Assembly: GCA_023409735.1 (NCBI GenBank)
Contig: JAEYRB010000050.1
Span: 62,001-126,000, forward strand
Length of the DNA: 64,000 nt
Direction of reading: 5' to 3'
DNA from: Bacillota bacterium
Lineage (GTDB): Bacteria; Bacillota; Clostridia; Acetivibrionales; DTU013
Position 1 is the stretch's first letter. Each line of letters opens with the position of its first letter. The notes beneath the pieces were generated by a model. The model saw nothing but the letters and a program-made list of their open reading frames with translations, was not told the origin of the DNA and did no database searches. The translations under genes were made by a program, and so were the position numbers. This document shows, one piece after another, positions 17,231 through 25,632 of the stretch.

Positions 17231-19615
17231 ATGAACGATAAGAAGCTAATTACCTTGTCAGTACAAAACCTGCTGGAATTTTCCCAGCAATCAGGAGACA
17301 TACGAACCGGCTTTTACTCCCCTGCAAGAGCTGTAGAAGGTACAAAAGGCCATAATACCGTCAGAAAGCTGCTCATGGAGTCACTTCCTGATGATTGCGT
17401 TTACGAATCCGAGGTCCCTATATCCTATAGACTTGAAGGTGAAAGCACCATACTTGAAATAGCCGGACGTATGGACGGTGTGTTGAAGGATGCTTCAGGT
17501 ATAACAATACATGAAATCAAGACTACCTTCCTTTCACTTGATACCATAGAGCATGATCACAATCTTGTTCACTGGGCGCAGGCAAAATGCTATGGTTTTA
17601 TGTTCGCTTATCTTTGCGGACTTGATTATATAGCCATCCGTCTCACATATTTCCAGCCGGATACCAAGCAGGAAAAATCCTTTACCGACATATACAGCTT
17701 TGACACGCTTGAGGATTTTTTCATGCCTCTTGTCCGAGAGTGCTTATCATGGCAGGACATGATACACGGCTGGCTCGCTGTCCGCGATGCATCCATCACC
17801 GGGCTGGAATTTCCTTATGGGACATACCGTGCCGGTCAGGAGGAGCTCACTGAAAGTGTATATGAAGCGATTAGACGTGGAGATATGCTGTTTGCACAGG
17901 CACCCACAGGGACAGGGAAAACAATCGCTACACTTTATCCCTCAGTTAAAGCAATGGGCGACGGTCATATTTCAAAGCTCTTCTACCTTACTGCGAAAAC
18001 TACTACGCGCCAATTAGCTGAAAAAGCCGTCGATGATATGAGAGATAAAGGCCTTCGTATAAAATCAATCACCATTACAGCCAAGGAGAAAATTTGCTTC
18101 TGTGACGCTCAGGATTGTAATCCCGAGAGCTGCGAATTTGCAGTAAATTATTACGGCAAGCTGAGAAAAGCACTGCTAGATGCCTTAAATGAGGATCGTC
18201 TGGACAGACCGACAATAGAAAAATATGCCCGTGATCATAACATATGCCCATTTGAGCTTTCTCTGGATCTTTCTCTTTGGTGTGATGCAATTATTTGCGA
18301 TTACAATTATCTTTTCGACCCGCGTGTCTACTTAAAAAGGTTCTTTACTCACAGCGGTGATTGGTGTTTTTTGATAGATGAGGCTCACAATCTGGTAGAT
18401 AGAGCAAGAGATATGTTTTCCGCAGAGCTGTCCAAAAGAGCTTTCTTTGAGCTGAAACAGGCAGCGAAAGCAGAGTTCCCCGAGCTATATGATTTTATAA
18501 ATAACATATATAAGTATTTTATAGACACTGCACGCAGCATTAATACGAATTCTGATGACAAAGTTAGGGACTTCTACACTGTTCGGCGAGATCCTCCAAA
18601 CGATTTAGGCAAGCTTCTGGAAAGGTTCACCGGTTATCTTGAAAATCGTCTATCCAGGAATACTGCGCTTTCATTTTATGCGAAGTTGACTGAAACATAT
18701 TTTGACTGTCTGCATTTCATGAAGATTCTTGAGCTGTATGATGATAAATTCGTTACTTGTTATGATAACTCATCCAGAGATTTTAAACTCAAGCTTTTCT
18801 GCGTTGACCCGTCAAAGCAGCTGCACCGGTCAATGAATAAGGGAAGAGCCTCCGTATTATTTTCAGCAACCTTATCTCCTACGGAGTATTTTACATCCAT
18901 GCTTGGAGGCGACATGGATTCAAGGGTACTTGCTCTTGCTTCTCCTTTCCCTTCTGAAAATCTGTGTGTTTATGTGGATGACACAGTGTCCACTAAGTTT
19001 AAAACAAGACAGTTTTCGTATGACCGGATAGCTAAGGCTATATATGATACGGCAAATGCAAAGAGAGGAAATTACATGGCCTTTTTCCCGTCATTTGAGT
19101 ACCTAAATCAGGTCTATTACAGATTTATGGGTATCGCAGCAGGAATACGCACCCTTTACCAGACTCCCGGCATGTCTGAGGCTTCAAGGCAGGAGTTCCT
19201 CGACGGTTTCGGACATATAGGCGAAACGAGTCTTGTTGGCTTCGCCGTAATGGGCGGCGTCTTTGGCGAGGGTATAGATCTTGTTGGCGACAAGCTGTCA
19301 GGTGCTGTTATTGTAGGCGTAGGGCTACCGCAAATATGCAATGAGCGAAATATTATCCGTCAATTCTTCGACGAACTGAACTATTCAGGCTTTGAATATG
19401 CATATATTTACCCGGGACTAAATCGTGTGCTGCAAGCAGCCGGTAGGGTCATACGTACAGAGGAGGATACCGGAGTGGTGATCCTTCTCGATGAGCGTTT
19501 TTCCAATCAAATCTATAGAGATCTGCTCCCTTCAGAATGGCCGTTTATATCCAGGGCCTCCGAAGGCTGCGATTTAAAAGAGGTATTGCAGGATTTCTGG
19601 GACGGCTTTGAATAA
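17231..19615 (+). CDS. DinG/Rad3-type ATP-dependent DNA helicase with nuclease-like N-terminus
   Basis: The product (about 794 residues) begins with a domain carrying GRMDG ... HEIKT (about residues 80-100), the Asp and Glu-x-Lys layout of PD-(D/E)XK nucleases. Helicase motif I APTGTGKT is near 235, followed by four-plus cysteines suited to a 4Fe-4S cluster (CFCDAQDCNPESC near 295 and later Cys), the DEAH box LIDEAHNL near 385, and motif VI QAAGRVIRTEED near 740. XPD/DinG relatives unwind 5'-3' and act in repair. ATG 17231 has AAAGG 9 bases upstream; ATG 17225 is too close to it. The 3' end overlaps the convergent EamA gene. Confidence 0.88.
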   Translation: MNDKKLITLSVQNLLEFSQQSGDIRTGFYSPARAVEGTKGHNTVRKLLMESLPDDCVYESEVPISYRLEGESTILEIAGRMDGVLKDASGITIHEIKTTFLSLDTIEHDHNLVHWAQAKCYGFMFAYLCGLDYIAIRLTYFQPDTKQEKSFTDIYSFDTLEDFFMPLVRECLSWQDMIHGWLAVRDASITGLEFPYGTYRAGQEELTESVYEAIRRGDMLFAQAPTGTGKTIATLYPSVKAMGDGHISKLFYLTAKTTTRQLAEKAVDDMRDKGLRIKSITITAKEKICFCDAQDCNPESCEFAVNYYGKLRKALLDALNEDRLDRPTIEKYARDHNICPFELSLDLSLWCDAIICDYNYLFDPRVYLKRFFTHSGDWCFLIDEAHNLVDRARDMFSAELSKRAFFELKQAAKAEFPELYDFINNIYKYFIDTARSINTNSDDKVRDFYTVRRDPPNDLGKLLERFTGYLENRLSRNTALSFYAKLTETYFDCLHFMKILELYDDKFVTCYDNSSRDFKLKLFCVDPSKQLHRSMNKGRASVLFSATLSPTEYFTSMLGGDMDSRVLALASPFPSENLCVYVDDTVSTKFKTRQFSYDRIAKAIYDTANAKRGNYMAFFPSFEYLNQVYYRFMGIAAGIRTLYQTPGMSEASRQEFLDGFGHIGETSLVGFAVMGGVFGEGIDLVGDKLSGAVIVGVGLPQICNERNIIRQFFDELNYSGFEYAYIYPGLNRVLQAAGRVIRTEEDTGVVILLDERFSNQIYRDLLPSEWPFISRASEGCDLKEVLQDFWDGFE

Positions 19616-20507
19616 GCGGCTTCAAAATGCCTCTCCTTTTATAAACAGCTACAGTAACAGCAAGTAATATTAGTATAGAGCCCACAACCGCATTTACTCC
19701 CTGCAGTTTTTCACCCATGACGACATATGCAAGCACAGCAGCCGTCACAGGCTCAAGCGTATATATTACAACTGCTCTCTCTGCCTTTTCATATCTGATT
19801 GCACTGGCTTGGATCAGGATAGTGGACACAGAAATCAATATACTGATAGTAAGCACAACAAGAACTGATATATTCATATTACCATAGTCGACAAAGAATG
19901 TCTTTGAAATAGTAGCCAGGCCAAGAAATGCAGCTGTACTTACCACATGCTGTACAAATGATAGCTGTATTGGGTCTGCAATATCTGAATATAATTTCAG
20001 AATAGCCAGGTAGAGAGAAAAGAAAATCGCATTTGCCAAAGCGAAAATGTCACCTACATTAAATCTGAAGCTGCTCAGATCATTGAAATTGAATGTAAGC
20101 AGCACCAATCCGGTCATTGCTGTTATAGCACTAAAAACCTCTCTTTTACTCGGCAGTATTCTTTTTGCCACAGTCATAATTAAAGGTGTGAAAACTACTG
20201 ATAGCTGAACTATAAATGCTGTATTAGAGCTTGAAGTGTTGCCAAGTGCCAGCATGCAGGATATATTGCTCAGTATGGACAGACTGCCGAGCACGCACCC
20301 GATAGCTACAGTTTTCCTATTAAAGCTTTTAAGCCTTTTATTGAAAATTATTAATATTGTTATAAATCCGCCAAATGAAAACATGAAAAGCAGAGTAAAG
20401 TATGGCAGATGTCCAAGAAGGAGCTTCGACCATATGTAGGAGGAACCCCATAGTGCAGCATTAAGTGCCATAAAAGCCGAAGCATTGCTTTGCTTAATTA
20501 TATTCAT
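19545..20507 (-). CDS. EamA/DMT-family membrane transporter
   Basis: About 320 residues with ten predicted hydrophobic helices and two EamA repeats; ALWGSSYIWSKLLLG opens the first and the second begins near GDIFALANAIFFSLY. Members export amino acids, nucleobases or drugs; the substrate cannot be told. ATG 20507 is preferred to TTG 20516 because AGAGGAG sits 7-9 bases upstream. The last 23 codons are antisense to the helicase 3' end, and the sequence there (SRPRNPAIPLLNRS...) is a basic tail unlike the rest. It is divergent from the AraC-type gene, which may control it. Confidence 0.85.
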   Translation of the reverse strand: MNIIKQSNASAFMALNAALWGSSYIWSKLLLGHLPYFTLLFMFSFGGFITILIIFNKRLKSFNRKTVAIGCVLGSLSILSNISCMLALGNTSSSNTAFIVQLSVVFTPLIMTVAKRILPSKREVFSAITAMTGLVLLTFNFNDLSSFRFNVGDIFALANAIFFSLYLAILKLYSDIADPIQLSFVQHVVSTAAFLGLATISKTFFVDYGNMNISVLVVLTISILISVSTILIQASAIRYEKAERAVVIYTLEPVTAAVLAYVVMGEKLQGVNAVVGSILILLAVTVAVYKRRGILKPLIQSRPRNPAIPLLNRSLRRPWI

Positions 20508-20686
20508 ATACTTCAACTCCTCTCTGCTATTATACTATTCAAACTTTTTGCAATATTTATTGCGTAATGTGCTGAGGATATTGTAAAACCTGCGCAAGCT
20601 TATGGCATCATATTTTATCCCCGGTGCATAACTTATAATAGAACCAGTATTTTTGCCGGTATTTTCTCATCCAGGAGGTATACATA

Positions 20687-21832
20687 ATGACATATGAAGC
20701 AATAGGTAATAATATTAGAAATAGCAGTATAGAAGATACTAGTAGTGCTATACATGCAATCACCACAGATAACAACAGTAATGTGAATTTAGGCACCTTA
20801 TACTACTGCGCAGAAGCTGGCAACAGCGTCGAGGATATAGCTGCCGAAAATAATGGTACCAAAACTGATGATAACACCGAGAATACCAGCATAATAAATA
20901 GCGGTGCCACAAATGCAAGTACCATGAATGATAGCACAGCAACTGCCATTACAGCACATGATACTGCCCAGTATAATAGTCTTAACACAACAGCAGGCAC
21001 AAATGAACAAAAAAGAGGCTACCTCTTAGGTGACTTTGCTTTATATCATCTTAAAGATATGAAGAATATGTTCTTTGAATATCATTACCATGACTTCAAC
21101 AAAATCATAATACTCATTTCAGGAGTTGTAACATACATAATAGAAGGAAAAGCATACAGACTCAAGCCGTGGGATGTATTGTTTGTCAGCCGTAGTGAGA
21201 TTCATAGACCGATAATTGATTCAACAGCCGTATATGAGCGTATAGTTATTTGGGTAAACAGCGGTTTTCTTGAATTGCATAGCATGAAATTTGATCTTTT
21301 CACCTGCTTCATGCATACAGGCACACATATCAGCAACCTTATAAGATTAGAACATGTAGCTTTGCAGGAAATGCAGCATATTCTTTTCAGGCTGGAGCTT
21401 TCACTGAAAAATGAGGATTTCGGCTATGACGTTTTACGTAATTCCCTAATCATACAGCTTCTTATAATGCTTACAAGAGAACAACTCAAATCATCTGATG
21501 GCGGCGGCACGGATTTTACAGCTGATGAAACTGTTCAGCAAATACTGGATCATATTAATGCTAATATAAAGGAAGATCTCTCTATTGAAGCACTATCATC
21601 AAAATTTTATATTAACCGTTATCATCTGATGCATAAATTTAAACAGCAAACCGGTTGTTCTGTCCATAGCTATGTGTCACAAAAACGGCTAATCAAAGCG
21701 GACGAGCTGATAAAATCAGGCTTTCCCTCCTATCGAGCATGTGAAATGTGCGGTTACGATGACTATTCAAGCTTTGTCAGAGCGTATAAAAAGCTGTTTG
21801 GTGTTCCACCAAAAAAAAGACGTGTTAACTAA
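20687..21832 (+). CDS. AraC-family transcriptional regulator with long Asn/Thr/Ser-rich N-terminal extension
   Basis: A strong ribosome site (AGGAGGT, 7-8 bases away) fixes the start at 20687. Residues 1-105 are low complexity, rich in Asn, Thr, Ser, Ala and acidic residues. A cupin-type sensing domain follows (about 110-240, with EYHYHDFNKIIILISG and RLKPWDVLFVSRSEIHRP), then two helix-turn-helix units (about 280-378; LSIEALSSKFYINRYHLMHKFKQ and YRACEMCGYDDYSSFVRAYKK). AraC members with a cupin usually bind a sugar or small molecule. A TATAAT motif lies near 20632. It is divergent from the EamA gene with a 170-base shared promoter region. Confidence 0.88.
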   Translation: MTYEAIGNNIRNSSIEDTSSAIHAITTDNNSNVNLGTLYYCAEAGNSVEDIAAENNGTKTDDNTENTSIINSGATNASTMNDSTATAITAHDTAQYNSLNTTAGTNEQKRGYLLGDFALYHLKDMKNMFFEYHYHDFNKIIILISGVVTYIIEGKAYRLKPWDVLFVSRSEIHRPIIDSTAVYERIVIWVNSGFLELHSMKFDLFTCFMHTGTHISNLIRLEHVALQEMQHILFRLELSLKNEDFGYDVLRNSLIIQLLIMLTREQLKSSDGGGTDFTADETVQQILDHINANIKEDLSIEALSSKFYINRYHLMHKFKQQTGCSVHSYVSQKRLIKADELIKSGFPSYRACEMCGYDDYSSFVRAYKKLFGVPPKKRRVN

Positions 21833-22005
21833 TGTAAACTGGACCTTCAAGCAGGAGTAAAAATTATAGTATCCCTTTCAAAAACTTTAGCGAATTTACA
21901 AGCCCCACAGGCTTATATCTAACAAATGATAGTTCAAGTTATCTTATATAGTTTCCAAGAAATAAACATGTGCTCAGTAGACTACTAACCGGGACAAAAG
22001 ATAGG

Positions 22006-22030
22006 GCAAGCCCTCTGAGCGAGGGCTTGC
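22006..22030. terminator. Hairpin between convergent araC-type and ferritin-like genes
   Basis: GCAAGCCCTC and GAGGGCTTGC form a perfect 10-bp stem with a 5-base loop. It lies in the middle of the 307-base gap between convergent genes and could end transcripts from both sides, although the T-runs are weak. Nothing else was seen in 21833-22139. Confidence 0.65.
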
Positions 22031-22139
22031 ATGCTGCTATTATAATATCATATGCCGCTTTTTATCCACGTTACTTGCAGCAGTCCTTAACTAAATAATC
22101 CTCTAGCGTCTCTGCAATGCCACAATTAGTTTATGTTGT

Positions 22140-22454
22140 CTACTGCATCGGCTGTGTAAAATTGTTAGCCTGCTGCTCCTGAATTTCCTGCATTCCCTTA
22201 TTTACAGATATTTCGTCCTCAGGGCTGAACATATACATTAGCTGTTGAAGCTCGCCTACATGCTGCTTCTCTTCATCTGCAATATGATAGAATACCTTTT
22301 TAGCTCGTTCATCGTTTGTTGCCTGCGCATGAGCCTCATAGCCTATAATAGCCTCAAGCTCTCCTGCCAGGTCTACCCTGATAGCCTGTACCAATTCCTC
22401 CTTGCTCATTTGTCTTGGTACCTCTGCAACGAATGGATTACCAATCTGTGCCAT
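22140..22454 (-). CDS. Small ferritin-like (EncFtn/rubrerythrin-type) diiron protein
   Basis: The 104-residue product has two helices with the carboxylate pattern of half-ferritins: ELEAIIGYEAHAQA (about residues 32-45) and IADEEKQHVGEL (about 58-69), so Glu, Glu and His could form a diiron site on dimerisation. Length and motif resemble encapsulated ferritins, which store iron inside encapsulin shells. No encapsulin gene lies in the window and the C-terminus (NNFTQPMQ) does not clearly match a cargo-loading tag. A rubrerythrin-like peroxide defence role is the alternative. A strong ribosome site (AAGGAGG) precedes the ATG. Confidence 0.75.
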   Translation of the reverse strand: MAQIGNPFVAEVPRQMSKEELVQAIRVDLAGELEAIIGYEAHAQATNDERAKKVFYHIADEEKQHVGELQQLMYMFSPEDEISVNKGMQEIQEQQANNFTQPMQ

Positions 22455-22625
22455 AAAGAACCTCCTTAATACTTTTTAACTAGTATCTGCACAAATCCGG
22501 TAAATAAACGTACAGCTTATTATTTTATTTATATTTATGAAGAACAAGTTTAAGTGTTTATGATTTTTAATTTAAAGCTTGCCTGGTAATTATATGGTTT
22601 CTTTTAATTCCACAGCATATAGTGA

Positions 22626-23681
22626 TTAATACGCAAAACGCTTTAGCTGCCCACTTGTAAAACTCCATTCAGGTGTATCCAGTTCATCTCCTAAATCTGT
22701 GGTATACCACGGGTTTCCCTCACTGTTTTGTGGATTTTTAACGATATGCATTTCCTGTGCAGGCATATAGCCCTGTGCCAGTATAAAAACCTTCTCCCCC
22801 GTTTCTTCATTTTCTGCCATATCCAAGACTATTACGCAATGCCCGGGTGAGCCACCCTTTATGAAAATATCGCCGGGCTGCATTTTATCAATCTCAACAT
22901 CCTTCATTTCCTTAGCAAGGGATGCTGTTCCTGCATAAGAAAACACCATATCAAGATAGCTTCGGAAGCTGTTATAAGTATTTGATGCCTCACCCTGCCT
23001 GTACCAGCTGACATTGCTGCCGTTGACCTTTATTCTGTTTCCCTTCATCCATTTTGAATATTCAGCCTTGAAACCGTTTGTGAAGTTAAAGCTGATCTTG
23101 TCATACAAACCACATGCATACAAGTATTCTGCTCTAAGCCTTATGATTGAATCTGCACACTGCTGCAGATCTCTCTTACCAACATCCATATCAATAACGG
23201 CTTCGTGAACCTTTGCGGGCTTAACTCTACCGTTATAATAATGTACCTCATAGCCATGAGGCTTAAGAGGAAGGTTTCTCAGGTACTCACCAAATGAACC
23301 TTCGGCCAGCTTTACCCTTTGAAAGCCTTCCGGGACAGCTATCCTTTCCAGCACTGTCTTGCCATCTTCATTTATCAGGTATTCATCATTAGAGGCAGAG
23401 TCGTTAATTTGCTCATCAGGATATGCATCAGCACTTATGCCATTGCTTTTTTCATCTGCTACCGCATCAGCACCTTTTCCTTTTTCATCATTATTATCTG
23501 TTGATATGCTTTTATTGCCTGATTTTTCTAAATTAGCCGCTTCTAGCTTAATGCCTTCTCCTGTAGCACCTGCCAGACTTTTAAGCAGATCGGGCTTATA
23601 AAGTTTAACATGGATTATTGCAGATGCAATTAGTAATATACCAATTGCAAATAGAACTATTTTCTTTCTTTTAAGGAACAA
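22626..23681 (-). CDS. DUF4846-family membrane-anchored protein
   Basis: 351 residues: an N-terminal hydrophobic helix (about 8-25), a Ser/Asp/Lys/Asn-rich linker to about 100, then a DUF4846 domain with VPEGFQRV, GSFGEYLRNLPLKPHG, YYNG and AVIDMDVGKRDLQQCADSIIRLRAEYLY. The late PGHCVIVLDMAE and LAQGYMPAQEMHIVKNP recall peptidase-like folds, but no function is established. The start is TTG with GGAGG about 11 bases upstream. It is alone; 170 bases separate it from the ferritin-like gene downstream. Confidence 0.8.
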   Translation of the reverse strand: MFLKRKKIVLFAIGILLIASAIIHVKLYKPDLLKSLAGATGEGIKLEAANLEKSGNKSISTDNNDEKGKGADAVADEKSNGISADAYPDEQINDSASNDEYLINEDGKTVLERIAVPEGFQRVKLAEGSFGEYLRNLPLKPHGYEVHYYNGRVKPAKVHEAVIDMDVGKRDLQQCADSIIRLRAEYLYACGLYDKISFNFTNGFKAEYSKWMKGNRIKVNGSNVSWYRQGEASNTYNSFRSYLDMVFSYAGTASLAKEMKDVEIDKMQPGDIFIKGGSPGHCVIVLDMAENEETGEKVFILAQGYMPAQEMHIVKNPQNSEGNPWYTTDLGDELDTPEWSFTSGQLKRFAY

Positions 23682-23990
23682 AAGTTTCCATCCTCCATCC
23701 TTTGTAATTACGGTTTTCAGTTCATAAATTGAATTTCTGCATATCTGACAAATTCAATAACTTACATGTGTTAAGTCATAATTTTTGACGAATTATTATA
23801 AGGAATGTTCCGGGATCAGTAAAATGGTTTTTACACATATCTCCTTTAAAATGCCTTCATACCTATATTTCCCATAGAACTTCATACTAGCACTGTATTA
23901 TTCTACTTGTGATAAGCTGTAGATGAAATCCACTTTTATTAAAGGTATTAGGTAAAGAAACCTTGCTCAGATTCATACCATCTCAGGTTA

Positions 23991-24063
23991 TATTAAAGTC
24001 TCGGTGGCATCGAACCCCTCTCGTCTTTTTTTGCAGCCCGTCGTGCAACGCCATATACTAAAA
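23991..24063. repeat. Terminator-linked dispersed repeat, copy B
   Basis: The plus strand reads TTAAAGTCTCGGTGGC, then an insert, then TTTTTTTGCAGCCCG, then GCAACGCCATATACTAAAA. The same order of blocks occurs at 35113-35185 and, without the insert, twice at 61367-61472. All copies abut a minus-strand terminator hairpin. Confidence 0.6.
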
Positions 24064-24090
24064 GGATTGCCCGTTATTACAGGCAATCCT
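24057..24090 (-). terminator. Terminator of the oxidoreductase gene
   Basis: AGGATTGCC (24063-24071) pairs with GGCAATCCT (24082-24090) around a 10-base loop; on the minus strand it runs into TTTTAGTAT. It lies 67 bases after the stop codon at 24157. Confidence 0.7.
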
Positions 24091-24156
24091 CAAAGTCTTT
24101 CATTTTGTAATGGTAATCAATTACCAATTGATTCAATTATGTTAAAGCCATTTCAC

Positions 24157-25191
24157 TCAATCCACATAATTGTGCATGGGATAGGATAAATAAAAGACAT
24201 TGTCAAGCTTTTCAGCTGTTATATACCCTGCCGGAGCATTTATGACAGTTGGTATCCTGTTTACGATTGTTGAGCAGGTATGCCTTACTGTATCTGGTTT
24301 TTGCACATAGAAGGTTGTATCCGGCTCACCCTTTATCTTCCAATCGCACATATCACCATCTTCAGGTCCATATATCTTGCCTATGCACTGTGTCTCAATT
24401 ACGGGGCCCTGGAAGGTTTCTGTAGTGACGACAACACTCATACCAATACACTTTCCTTTTGGTATGGTCTCACCCATGGTCTGGCTGTACAAATCACTGT
24501 CATGGAAATATGGTATACTCTTCTGGGATTGTGATTTGATCGTCCATCCCAGCTTATTTACAAGAGCCTCATTGGAGTTCCAGACATAGCTTGGTTCCAA
24601 TATCTCCGGATGAGCCAGCTGCTGCTCAAATTCCTCTGCCGTCAGTCCAACTCCGTGCGCTTTTGCTAATGCGAGGCCGTAATCCTCTACATTGTAACTC
24701 ACTGCTCCTTCAATACGGTCAATTTTGTGAACTCCTCCTGCTACGCAATCTATCAGGTTGATCCAGTATATATCCTGCATACCTGAACCAACTATTGTAC
24801 AGCCTGTTTCCTTGGCTATTCTGTCAAGCTTGTTTGTTATCTCAGATGCTGTTGTCCACGGGTAAATAGCCTCTTCACATGTTGTAATAACATTAATTCC
24901 TCTTATTGCACACTTTTCAAAGTGCGGGTAAACATCCTTCATAAAGCTGAACAGTGTTAAAATTGCAATATCAGGATCACAACTATCCAGTACCTCGTCA
25001 GCATTACTGCTGATCTTAACTCCCAGCTTAAAGCCAAGCTCTGCGAAATCTCCCACATCCATTCCTACAATGTCGGGATTAACGTCAATGGCTCCAACTA
25101 TCTCGGCACCTTTTTCATAAAGATAACGCAAGATATATTTACTCATTTTTCCACAGCCATACTGCACAACTCTTATTTTCTCAATGTTCAT
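24157..25191 (-). CDS. NAD(P)-dependent oxidoreductase of the DapB/2,4-diaminopentanoate dehydrogenase family
   Basis: The 344-residue protein opens with a Rossmann fold (IRVVQYGCGKMSKYILRYL). The segment ILTLFSFMKDVYPHFEKCAIRGINVITTCEEAIYP matches in layout the family that includes clostridial 2,4-diaminopentanoate dehydrogenase of ornithine fermentation, here recalled from memory. No other ornithine-degradation gene (aminomutase, thiolase) is nearby, so the substrate is uncertain. GGAGG is about 6 bases before the ATG. The gene is monocistronic, ended by a hairpin at 24057-24090. Confidence 0.7.
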   Translation of the reverse strand: MNIEKIRVVQYGCGKMSKYILRYLYEKGAEIVGAIDVNPDIVGMDVGDFAELGFKLGVKISSNADEVLDSCDPDIAILTLFSFMKDVYPHFEKCAIRGINVITTCEEAIYPWTTASEITNKLDRIAKETGCTIVGSGMQDIYWINLIDCVAGGVHKIDRIEGAVSYNVEDYGLALAKAHGVGLTAEEFEQQLAHPEILEPSYVWNSNEALVNKLGWTIKSQSQKSIPYFHDSDLYSQTMGETIPKGKCIGMSVVVTTETFQGPVIETQCIGKIYGPEDGDMCDWKIKGEPDTTFYVQKPDTVRHTCSTIVNRIPTVINAPAGYITAEKLDNVFYLSYPMHNYVD

Positions 25192-25632
25192 AAAGGTTCC
25201 TCCGTCTCATTAATTTTTATGCCAAAGTAATACATCTTAGTGTGTCCAAAACACTCGCTTCTTATATTAGATGTCAAGCCTAATGAGATTTTGCAGCATA
25301 AGGCTTTTTGTTATGTAAAATATTCAGATAGTGTAGTGACTCGCTGCCATTACTTGCGAACTGAGGTAAGGCATACTTATACCAACCCTTATTTCCTTGC
25401 TCAGAACAGCTGCACCATGAAATGTATTTTGCTGCGAAGCTTAAAGCATGATATATGATGAATACTTTCATATACAAAAGGAGCTATCCGAAAGCACCAG
25501 ACTCGCGAGATAGCTCCTGAAGGAAACAGAGAACAGCTTATCATGCTGTCTCATGTCCCCTGCATTAATATCATATCCAATATACAAATTTATATTCACG
25601 CACTATATTAAATCATTTTTACAAAAGAGGTT
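25192..25632. other. Intergenic region between trkH and the oxidoreductase gene
   Basis: 441 bases. Apart from the trk terminator at 25475-25520 and whatever drives the oxidoreductase gene, no coding or repeated structure was recognised. Confidence 0.5.
25475..25520 (-). terminator. Terminator of the trkA-trkH operon
   Basis: AGGAGCTATC (25479-25488) and GATAGCTCCT (25509-25518) form a perfect 10-bp stem with a 20-base loop, followed on the minus strand by TTTTG. It lies 115 bases after the trkH stop. Confidence 0.75.

Larger units (their letters stand above)
23682..24156. other. Intergenic region with a dispersed repeat and a terminator
   Basis: 475 bases between two minus-strand genes. 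It holds the terminator at 24057-24090 and one copy of the terminator-linked repeat family (both listed separately). The promoter of the DUF4846 gene should lie here but is not obvious. Confidence 0.5.

Noticed and set aside
21833..23700. Encapsulin shell gene near the ferritin-like gene
   Set aside because: No frame of the needed length or character other than the DUF4846 gene.
23991..24030. T-arm-like GGTTCGATGCC on the minus strand suggesting a tRNA
   Set aside because: The T-stem does not pair properly, there is no acceptor stem, and the same block recurs at 35113 without the T-arm letters.
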